A stretch of DNA of 64,000 bases from Emiliania huxleyi CCMP1516 (Eukaryota > Haptophyta > Isochrysidales > Noelaerhabdaceae): the NCBI RefSeq assembly GCF_000372725.1, contig NW_005196900.1, positions 280,133 to 344,132 of the forward strand, in the 5' to 3' direction. The notes beneath the pieces are model-generated. The model was given only the letters and a program-made list of their open reading frames with translations. It had not been told where the DNA came from and did no database searches. A program made the translations under genes and the position numbers. Below, in pieces: positions 53,712 through 62,732 of the stretch; positions within the stretch are counted from its first letter, which is position 1; each line of letters opens with the position of its first letter.

Positions 53712-56700
53712 ATGGCCTCGTTCGGTACGACTTCTCGCGGCCTCGCCGACTCTCCCGCGAGGCCGCTCTCCTGCATGCGCCTCTCGCAGACGCGCCGCAG
53801 CCCGAAGAAGGTTGGCCGGCCGGCCGCGAGCGCCGCACGGGCGCTTCGCGAGTCGAACCAGGCCAACGGCTACAAGCCGGCGCAGACGCCCAACATCAAG
53901 CCATCGTCCCGCCGGATGGGATCATCGGCCGGATCGTCGCGGTCCGCGGCGTCGTCGCTGAAGCGCGCAGCGCCCGAATCGGACGGACCGGCCCCAAAGC
54001 GCCGCAGCGCCGGAGACCAGCCGCTCGAGGCGGTCGACGAGAGCACAGCGCTCTCCGAGCTGCATGCGTCGCGCGAGGACAATGAGCGGCTGACGTGCGA
54101 GGTGGAGCGGCTCAACACGGCGCGCTCCGCGTGGGAGGACCGCGCCGCCGAGCAAGCCGCCGAGCTCGAGCGGCTGCACGCCGAGATTGAGGCGGCGCGG
54201 CAGGAGCTGTCGGCGCAGGTCACCGCGGCCGAGGAGAGCGCCGCTGCGGCGGAGGCGGCGCGCGCCGCGGCGCAGGCCGAGGCCGAGGCGACAGCCGCGC
54301 GGGCGGCCGGGCTCGAGTCCTCCCTCGCCGCCACCGTGGCCAGCGTGACGGAGCTGACTTGCCGCACACACGCGCAAGAAGAGCTCCGCCGGCAGGCAGC
54401 ACTCGCCACACGCACACACCCGCCGTCGCCCGCGGACCCCGCCGGCACTTCGTTGCCATCCTGAGCCCGTTCGCCGAACTCTCCCCTCCCACCCCCTCCC
54501 CGTGGGCCTCACGCACCCCCTCCTCGCCATCTCCGAGAGGAGGCACTCCCTCCCCCCCCCCCCCCTCCGCCACACCACCCACGCGCCACGCCTCCCCGTG
54601 CCGCCCGCCCGAGCCGAGCTCCGCGAAGGCAGAGCGGCGCGCCGCCTTCCCGCCCTGCTCTCCCTCCCCCGCCGCCTCTCCCCAGCCGCCCCTTCCCCCC
54701 TCACCCCGCCCGCAGATGCACGAGACCATCCAGGCGCTTCGCGGAAACATCCGCGTCTTTTGCCGCGTGCGCGGCGGCGGCGGCGAGGCGGAGTGTGCGG
54801 TGAGCGTGCCGGCGGGGCAGGTGGAGGACACCGTCCTCGAGATCCGGCCCGTCGATGGCGCGAAGGGCGGGCCGCAGCGCTTCCAGTTCGACCACGCGTT
54901 TGGCGCGGCGGCGTCGCAAGAAGACGTCTTCGTCGAGGCGTGTGTCTGCGGCACGCCGTCGGGGGAGGGGGGGCGCTGCGGACGGCGTCTCTTCACACCT
55001 CTGGCCGCGAGCAGGTGTCTCAGCTGACGCAGTCGGCGCTCGACGGCCACAACGTCGCCATCTTTGCCTACGGCCAGACGGGCGAGATCCGGCCGAGATG
55101 CCAGATGCCGGCCGAGATGCCAGCCGAGATCCGGCCGAGATCCTGCCGAGATGCCGGCCGAGATCCGGCCGAGATGCCGGCCGAGATGCCAGCCGAGATG
55201 CCAGCCGAGATGCGTCCGAGATCCGTCGCCGACTTTGCTTGCGAGCAGAGCCTCGCGACCCTCCCTGCCGCGACACGTGCCGCGACACGTGCCGCGACAC
55301 GTGCCGCGACACGTCCCCGACGCGCCCACGGCGTGCCCGCAGGCTCGGGCAAGACCTTCACCATGGAGGGCCCCGGCGGAGACCCGGGCGTCACGCCGCG
55401 CGCCGTCGAGCGCCTCTTCGCTCACGCGGCGGAGCTGTCGGCGCTCGGCTCCTCCTTCGAGTTTGAGGTGCCGCGAGAGGTAGAAGCAACGACGCGGCGC
55501 TGCCCGCAGCACCCCACCGACGCCGCCAGCCCGCACTCGGCGCACTGCCGCACGGCTGCAGCCGCCATTTAGTCAGGCTTCACCCTGTCGCGCCGCAGCC
55601 GCGCCTCGAGGTTTACCACGAGGAGGCTGCCCGGGATATGGGGAGATGCGGGGAGATATATGGGGAGATAGATGGGGGAGATGGGGGGAGATATGGGGAG
55701 ATATGGGGGGGAGCCTCCCTCCAGGTGTCGTGCCTCGAGGTCTACAACGAGGAGGTGCGCGACCTACTCGCGCCGCCGCCAAAGGGCGCCGAGCCTCGCC
55801 GAGCCCGAGCTGCAGGGAAGAGTCCCCCCCCCCCCCCGCTGCAGCCGTGCGTTTCTCTCCTCCGCAGGCGGCGAGCCCGCCAAGCTCAAGCTGCAGGACC
55901 TCGCCGGCGTCGTGTGCGTGCAAGGCGAGACCGCCGAGCCCCGCCCCTTTGGTGACTTGCGCACCTGCTGACAACACTGGGGGCGGAGTCCGCTGAGTAG
56001 GTGCACTCTCGGGCCGACCTCGCGTCCTGAGTGAGCCACTCGGCATCTCCCGACGGGCGGTGGTGTTCGCCGGACTAGGCCTCCTGTCGACGCGTGCCAG
56101 CCCCGAAAAATGAACCCGAGATGACCCGAGATCGTCCGAGATTTGTAGGCCTCAAGTCGACGCGCGTCGCGACGGCGGAGGAGGTGGCGCCGCTGCTCGC
56201 CGCTGCGCAGCGCGTGCGCTCGACGGCGAGCACAAAGATGAACGACCGCTCTTCGCGCTCGCACTATGTCTTCCGGATGCGCATCCGCCGCCGCGAGGGC
56301 GAGGGCGGCGGTCGCCGCACGAGTCGCCGAGTTGAGCCGCGTCTCTTCCCACGGGGCATGTCTGACCACAGGCGAGGGCGGCGAGTGCCGAGAGTCGGAG
56401 CTCTACCTGGTTGACCTCGCCGGCACGGAGCGCGTCGAGGCGTCGCCTCCTCGAGGGCCCCCCCGAGCTCACCCCGAGAAGTGTCCGAGATGCAGGCTCG
56501 GAGCGCGTCAAGGAGTCGGGCGTGAGCGGCGAGCAGATGGTCGAGGCGAGAGCGATCAACAAGTCGCTCTCCTCGCTCGGCGACGTGGCGAGACTCAGCC
56601 GAGATCCGATCCCCACCCGAGATGTCGCCGAGATGTAGACGAGGGGTGGCGCGGCGCAGAGCTCGGGGCTCGGGGCGGGCTCCGGGCTTTGCGAGGTGCG

Positions 56701-57046
56701 AGGTGCCGTTCCGCCCCTGCGCGCTGCGACCACGGCTGCGACCACCGCTGCCGCGCAGGTGGCGGCGCTCGCCTCTGGCGCCAAGCACGTGCCGTTCCGC
56801 AACTCGAAGCTCACGCACCTGATGCAGAACGCGCTCTCGGGCTCGCTCAAGACACTGCCGCGCCGTCACTCTTCGCCGGTGGATCAGCCGAGGGTCCCCC
56901 GACGGGTAGGCTCGTCCAAGACGCTCATGTTCGTCAACATCTCGCCGCTGGCAAAGCACTACAACGAGTCGGTCTCCTCGCTCCGCTTCGCCCAAAAGGT
57001 GAACGGCTGCCTCTCGAGCAACAAGCGCGGGCTGCCGGGCAAGTGA
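53712..57046 (+). CDS. Kinesin-14 (C-terminal, minus-end-directed motor)
   Basis: Eleven exons: 53712-54395, 54716-54937, 55015-55081, 55343-55467, 55725-55785, 55868-55924, 56149-56298, 56372-56422, 56496-56584, 56759-56840, 56910-57046; all phases agree, 574 residues. The basic N-terminus (about 90 residues) may bind microtubules or nuclear import factors; then a coiled coil ([18 protein letters not shown]). The neck [12 protein letters not shown] leads to the motor: [17 protein letters not shown] (P-loop), [22 protein letters not shown] (switch I), [14 protein letters not shown] (switch II), [14 protein letters not shown]. Motor at the C-terminus defines the HSET/KIFC1 class, which focuses spindle poles. 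Eight of ten introns start with GC. The introns are 69 to 320 nt and hold tandem repeats. Confidence 0.92.
55082..55342 (+). repeat. Intronic tandem arrays in the kinesin P-loop intron
   Basis: CCGAGATGCC/CCGAGATCCG units fill 55083-55230, then four 12-mers GCCGCGACACGT at about 55266-55316. The intron splits GQTG from SGKT. CCGAGATG units also occur in introns 6, 8 and 9 of the same gene. Confidence 0.75.
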
Positions 57047-58182
57047 GAGGAGGGAAGGGAGGGGGGGGGGGGGGGGATCCATCCCGCCCGCGAGAGTAAA
57101 ACCTCGCGGCGGATCGGGCGCAACCATGCGCATGCCGGCCACGCGCGAGGCACAGGCAGCGGCCAGTGCGCCTCTCGCCGCGCCATGGCAGTTAGTACAG
57201 CCTCCCACTCTACGCACGACGTGAGCCATCGTCCGGCCGTCGTCGGCATTTTGCGCGTACCGGCGGTACCGCGGCGAGGGGGCGATCGTCCCAACGACAT
57301 GACAGTTCTTGCTGCTGCATGAGCATGTGCTCTGTGACTGCTGCGCGTGTCTCGTCTCTCGAGTTATGGGGGAATACACAAATGAAACGGTCAAACTTTA
57401 GGGATACATGGGCTAGTTGTAGTTCCATTTCACTGTAGCCTGCTGTAGGGGCACAGCTCGCGTTACAAAACCTTAAAAAAATCTTGACGGCGGGCACGAC
57501 GCACGTCGCCCCATTGCGCGCGTAGCTATGACAGGGACCGCGGCCGCGGATCCGGCGGCGGACGGGGCTGGCGCGCAAGCGCCGGCCACCGTCGGAGCGG
57601 GCCGCCGGGGATGCGCCGCGGACGGCGGCCTGGAATAGGATGTGCGGTGCGGGGTGTGAGGGGGCAACGTCTTTGTGTGTGTGCGCGCGCGCCGCTGCCG
57701 CTCGTCGTGGGCTCGTGATCTGAACTGAAGAGGGGGGGTGCGGCCTTGAGAGCTTACGGGTGGTCTCACCGCGCCAGAGGCTCTGCCTCTCCTCTTGGGG
57801 ATTGAACTGAGGGATGGGGCGGGGATCCTCCCTCTTCCCGCATCGATGCCGGGGCTCAACCAATCCGGAGAGGTCATTACCATTCCTCCATACATCCTCC
57901 CGGCTTCATCGCACATCGGCGGGCGTCTGGGAGTGTGTCGTCAACTGACCGGTGGTCTTTCAGTGTGGTGGGGTGGGTTTCGTGACCGTTCATCGTCGAT
58001 GCCGCCTTACTTACCTGTTCCCCGCTGGCGCGACCCCGCGCCGGCCAGCGGAGCCATTGCCCGCTTAGTCACCACCCCCGCCGGCGCGACGCGATCCGAT
58101 CGGCGGCGCCACCGACGGGGCCGCCGGCACGGAGTAGATTCCGTCGTTGCCGGTCGGGGTGTTGGTCCGGACATGGGCGACG
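57047..58182. other. Intergenic, no gene recognised
   Basis: A G-run at 57060-57078 follows the kinesin stop. The rest has only low-quality open frames, without domain signal. Confidence 0.3.
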
Positions 58183-58310
58183 CGACCACTGCACTGCACT
58201 GCTCCAACGTGGCCAGAGACCCGGTGCGGTGCAGGTGTTCGCGCCGCCCCGCCCTGCGTCGCCCGCCGCCGCGCCGCGCCGCTGCATGGATTGATTGATA
58301 GATTGCATGG
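58183..58310 (+). repeat. Diverged repeat E, copy 1
   Basis: GCGACCACTGCACTGCACTG ... GGCCAGAGACCC ... TTCGCGCCGCCCCGCC ... CCGCCGCGCCGCGCC. Matches 59227-59345 in order and spacing with about 20-25% differences by eye. Confidence 0.5.
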
Positions 58311-59226
58311 TAGGTAGGTAGGTAGTAAGGTGAAGAACAGCCAGGCTCGGACTGGACACCAACGCGGTATGGGTGGACGCTAGACAGATGATGACGACAC
58401 GCACGAGCGACACACAGACACAAACAAGCTCACAAGACACACAGCCAACTGGCTGCCACACACCCTGAGTCGGCGTACACATAACTCAGGGCCACATCCT
58501 CCCTGTCGCCCCCCCCAGCACTCCACGGTGCCAAGGGCACAAACAAGGGCACAACTCAAACAACAGACGACAGGAAGTGATATGTGAGGCTAGAGCAGCT
58601 TGCTCCACCTCTAGCAATCTCGCCGGCCGCAAGGCACGGACGAGACCGTATGTGGGGTCTAGTGAGGTGTCTATGGACGCGCTCCTCATGGGCTAGCTGC
58701 CTGCGGCTAGCCCTAATCTCGCACTCACGGACAGCGACAATCAAATGGGTGAGTGTTTGCGAGCAGAGGCGCGTGGGCTAAATCTAGGCCGCACGTCGTG
58801 GCACTATGACGAAGTAGACGTGCGGCCGCAGCGCGCCCGCCGCAGGCTCGGCGGTGCGCGCGTGTTAGCGACAAAGTTGCGGGTGGAGCCATGCCCGACT
58901 TTTCGAAGGTGAGGCCTCTGCGACGAGTGCCAGCCGCGCTGCGGAGCCACGCCCTTCGAGCCGCGTCCCGTCGTCACTGTCCCCGAGTGGTCCCGCCTCG
59001 GCGGCACACACTCTCGACCAGGACAGTCCCGCCAACGGAAACGTGTCGCGCGCCGGCGACGATCGTGCGGCGTGGTAGTTGTGAAGCGGAGATGGCACGA
59101 CCACCGCCCTGCTTCGCAGACCGGGCAAGGAGGGGCCTGCTCCCGTTCCGCGAGGAACAGGAGGTCTCCCCCCCTCCCCCGGCCTGAGCAGCGACTCGTG
59201 GAAGGCAGCCCCTTGAGTCGAGGGCG
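58311..59226. other. Intergenic between repeat E copies
   Basis: No gene recognised. GGTAGGTAGGTAGTAAGG at about 58311 is a short tetramer run. Confidence 0.3.
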
Positions 59227-59490
59227 GCGCGACCATTGCCCTGCTCGCAACGGCCAGAGTACCGAGGTCAGTGCAGATGGTCGCGCCGCCCCGCTCCGCC
59301 CCGCCCGCCGCCGCGCCGCGCCGCCGCCCGATGATTATTAAGTAATAATGAATTAACAAATAATTAATTACCCCACCCGCCGCCGCGCCGCCCCGCCCTC
59401 TGCGCCGCCCGCTGCCTCGCCGCGCCGCCGCCTCCTGCCCGCCGCCGCGCCGCTCCGCCGCCCGAGGATTAATATTTAATAATTATTACC
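59227..59490 (+). repeat. Diverged repeat E, copy 2, with alternating GC/AT blocks
   Basis: After the repeat E match (to 59345) the DNA alternates between GCCGCCGCGCCG blocks and AT-only blocks (TTATTAAGTAATAATGAATT, TTAATATTTAATAATTATTA). Base composition changes sharply within 20-40 bases. Confidence 0.5.
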
Positions 59491-59664
59491 CGATTAATAA
59501 CGTGTGTGTGTTTGCATGGTGGGGGGAGACCAAAAAAAGAAAACTCTCGCCACGCTGTCAGGACAAGGCACGCTTGAGCTCCGGGGCTGTTCTTTGACAA
59601 GGCACGCCTTGGAGCGCGGGGCAGCACCGCCCCGGCGGTTCTCGCTGACCCCGCTGCTTCGGAA

Positions 59665-61671
59665 ATGCCCGGCGCGCCCACCCGATTCGCAGCGCATCAA
59701 ATCCCACTGCACACGCCCGCCTTGCTGTGTGCCTTGGCGCTTGGCGTGGGTGGTCACGCCCTCGCAAGCAGTGTTCCCGCTGGCTCGGTCGCGGGTGACA
59801 TGGAGGTCGGGCTCGTCTTCGAGGCGTGTCTGCTAGGCAACGCGGCGGTGGTGTCAGAGTGGCTCGACCGCGGTGGGGAGGCGAGTCCGACGTACGACGA
59901 CGGCCCTTGGGTGACCACCCGCCGCCCTCAGTTACAACACCGCCGCGCCTGGTCTGGTGTGCGCGGGATGACGCTGCTGGCGGCAGCCGCTGGGGAGGGC
60001 CATGCGCATGTGGTCGAGTTGCTGCTGCAGCGTGGCGCGGAGGTGGGCGCGCAGACCAGTGAAGGCCACACCGCGCTGCTATACGCGACTGACAATGGCC
60101 ACGAGCAGACTGCCGCTGTACTGATTCGGCACGGCGCAGAGATCAACCAGCAAGATAGCGAGGGCAACACAGCGCTCACGTACGCTTGCAATAGCGCCCA
60201 GCCTTGGGCGCTTCGGATGGTCGACTATCTGTTGAGCAAGGGCGCCGACGTCAACCATCTGAACTTAAACGGCGAGGCCGCGCTGATGCTTGCCGCCGCC
60301 GTCGGAGAAGAGCGGGTGGTTGAGTTGCTGATCCACCACGGCGCGGTGGTCGATATGCAAGACGCCAAGGGAAACAGTGCGTTGATGGACGCCTCCAGCG
60401 CTGGTAGGGTGCCGGTGGTCCACGCACTGCTGCGGGCGGGGGCACAGGTCGAGCTGCAGAACGGGGAAGGGCTCACTGCGGTACGCTTCGCTGAGGATCT
60501 GGGTTGCGCGGCGTGCGCTCAGGCGCTCAAAGATGCCACCAAGCACGACGCGCTGCCGCTGGTCCCGGACGCGGATGGTGCCGCCGACGGTTGGTGGGGC
60601 TATGGACCTCCGATGCTTGTGCAATGGTGTCTGGGGTTCCTCAGCTTCTGCGTCGGGCTTCTGATTTTGAATGCAACTTATGATTACGCTGACTTGAGGG
60701 AGCTGCGAGTGGCTATGGGGATGGGGGCAAGGAGAGCGGATGCAAAGCATTCGGAGAGAACGGCGGACGCAAAGCATTCGAGGAGAGCAGCCAAGGCTGA
60801 GGCGAGGAGGGCCGCAAAGGCGGCAGCCAGGAAAGCAGCGGAGGCGGCTCAGAGGCAGGTAGCCGATATGGCTAAAAGAGAAGCGGCTGCGAAGGCGGCG
60901 GCGGCGGCGGCGGCGGCGGCGGCAGCGGCGACGGCGGCGGCGGAGGCGGAGGCGGAGGCGGCGGCGGAGGCGGAGGCGGCGGCGGAGCGCGACACGCAGG
61001 CTGCCGAGGAGGACGCGGTGGACGTGCAGACGGTGGCTGCGACTGCAGAGGAGCTCGGCCTGGCGGCGGAGGGCGTGGGGGACTTGCTCCGCCGCGCGAA
61101 CCTGCTGGAGATCGAGCCACAGGGGAGCTTGCGGGAGCAGGCCGAGGTCGCCCTCGCGGCACTCATCGGGGTGCCGCTGCCGCCGCCCACTCCGTCTGAG
61201 GCCGCCCTCTCCGAGTACAGTGCAGCGGAGGCTGCGTCCAGCGATACAGGCGGCGCTGGCACGGGGGTCGGCTTGAGGGACGCCGAGCCCGCCAGCGAGA
61301 CGCGCGCAACTCCTGCCAGCATCGAGCCTGCAATCTCCCCTTCGCGTGGGCGGGGCGGCCGGGGCCGCGGTGATCGCAGTGTTGGCGTCTATTCAGCTTC
61401 GCCCTCGTCTGCGGAGGCTACACCGAGTGACCCGCCGGCGGCCATCGTCGTCTCCCTGGCGGCCGCCACGTTCGATACGGGCCGCCCGGCCGTGCCCGAG
61501 TCGACCCTCGGCGGCGAGACCACGTGCATCATCTGCTTTACGCGCCCGAAGTCGCACGTCGCGATTCCATGCGGGCACTTGTGCGCTTGCAGCTCCTGCT
61601 CCGCAAGAATGGAGCAGTGCCCCATCTGCCGCGAGCGGGTGCTAACGTGGACGCTACTCCGAGTCGCCTGA
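59665..61671 (+). CDS. Ankyrin-repeat RING-finger membrane protein
   Basis: Single frame, 668 residues. A hydrophobic segment near residues 19-36 (ALLCALALGVGGHALASS) may be a signal sequence. Six or seven ankyrin repeats (HVVELLLQRGAEVGAQTSEG, TALLYATDNGHEQTAAVLI) span about 50-290. One strong helix (LVQWCLGFLSFCVGLLIL) at about 317-340 is followed by a long Ala/Glu coiled coil (AKAAARKAAEAAQRQ), a Ser/Pro-rich linker and a C3HC4 RING at 620-662 (CIICFTRPKSHVAIPCGHLC, CPICRER). Likely a membrane-bound E3 ubiquitin ligase. A RING fragment of this sequence lies behind the ankyrin/U-box gene at 4462-4535. Confidence 0.85.
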   Translation: MPGAPTRFAAHQIPLHTPALLCALALGVGGHALASSVPAGSVAGDMEVGLVFEACLLGNAAVVSEWLDRGGEASPTYDDGPWVTTRRPQLQHRRAWSGVRGMTLLAAAAGEGHAHVVELLLQRGAEVGAQTSEGHTALLYATDNGHEQTAAVLIRHGAEINQQDSEGNTALTYACNSAQPWALRMVDYLLSKGADVNHLNLNGEAALMLAAAVGEERVVELLIHHGAVVDMQDAKGNSALMDASSAGRVPVVHALLRAGAQVELQNGEGLTAVRFAEDLGCAACAQALKDATKHDALPLVPDADGAADGWWGYGPPMLVQWCLGFLSFCVGLLILNATYDYADLRELRVAMGMGARRADAKHSERTADAKHSRRAAKAEARRAAKAAARKAAEAAQRQVADMAKREAAAKAAAAAAAAAAAATAAAEAEAEAAAEAEAAAERDTQAAEEDAVDVQTVAATAEELGLAAEGVGDLLRRANLLEIEPQGSLREQAEVALAALIGVPLPPPTPSEAALSEYSAAEAASSDTGGAGTGVGLRDAEPASETRATPASIEPAISPSRGRGGRGRGDRSVGVYSASPSSAEATPSDPPAAIVVSLAAATFDTGRPAVPESTLGGETTCIICFTRPKSHVAIPCGHLCACSSCSARMEQCPICRERVLTWTLLRVA

Positions 61672-61769
61672 GGTGCGCCCCGTCACGCGCCCGGTAGACG
61701 TGTACACTGCTCGCTCGCCGTTTGGCACTACAGCATTCGGGGATGGTGTGGCCTCTTTCCCTCGCAGGA

Positions 61770-61834
61770 GTCGCTTAGGCGGTGTACCTGATGTAGCATG
61801 TAGTCCCGTGCCCAGTGTTGTGCGAGGCGTGTGA
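61770..61834 (+). repeat. Dispersed module B, copy 3 (truncated)
   Basis: GTCGCTTAGGCGGTGTACCT, then TAGTCCCGTGCCCAGTG and TTGTGCGAGGCG. The preceding codons (LAGVA stop) match the end of the DUF4326-like family, so this is again a gene-end fragment. Confidence 0.6.
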
Positions 61835-62732
61835 ACCGCGCATCGTTCGCCGTCTCACCTCTCTGGCTCTGGCCTCTGCGCTCTGGCTTCCCCCATCCCC
61901 CTGTCCACAGAGTCCAACACGCAACAGGGTATGAATTACATATACGATATACATTGCTAGATGTCTCTCGCTCTTCTCTCTCTAACTCACTCATTCTCAC
62001 ACTCACTCACTCACACCCTCTCACGACTCACGCGCCGCCGCCCGCGTATTGACTATTGTTTGGTTTTGTAAGTGAAGTGAATTCGTTGGGGTATTATTAG
62101 TAATAATTATTATATTTATTCTCCCCCTATTAGCCACCAGTGGGGCTTTTATCTACCCCTTCCGCCGTTTTAGGGCCTTCCCACCCGCTATGTACACACG
62201 TGGCCGTATGTTCTTAAAGTGAACGCGCCGCGCCGCCCGGCGGGTACGCTCTCGCGCAGCTCTCGCGCGGTCATAGAGCCCAGCTTAGAAAGCTCTATTA
62301 CACGCGACCCTCTATACCGGCCAACCGGCGGCAACAGGCCCGGGGCCCGCGCGTACGTGCACGTACTCTATCGGCACACGCGCCCTTTCCCATCAATGTT
62401 CGTTAAACACACGTCTGTACAGACACAGCCCTGTGGGCGGGGCCTCCGATCGAACGAACCGAACACCCCTCCCCTCCTTGCGCCCTGGCGGCCGGCGGCC
62501 CCGCCTCCCGGTGAAAGAACTAAAAGGGTGCGTATGGAGCATGGGCGGGCAGAGGCCATCATCCGACTCCACCCCTCCGGCGCCCGCTCCACCCTACCCA
62601 CCCCACCGCGCCCCGCGTGCCTGCAGCTGGGCCCATGGCTGCTGTCCTGATTGGGAGCGGCCGCTTGCAGCACGGGAATGGCTGAGGACATGAAGCACAG
62701 CCCGCGACAGTCCAACGGGTTGGTGCATGACG
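61835..62732. other. Intergenic, no gene recognised
   Basis: Includes an AT-rich island (TATTATTAGTAATAATTATT at about 62092) between GC-rich stretches. No convincing gene. Confidence 0.3.

Noticed and set aside
55100..55500. Arg/Pro/Ala-rich frames in the kinesin region
   Set aside because: They are read-through of an intronic tandem repeat.
57795..58298. 167-residue frame with a soluble-looking start
   Set aside because: No domain, becomes Arg/Pro-rich and ends inside repeat E; likely chance.
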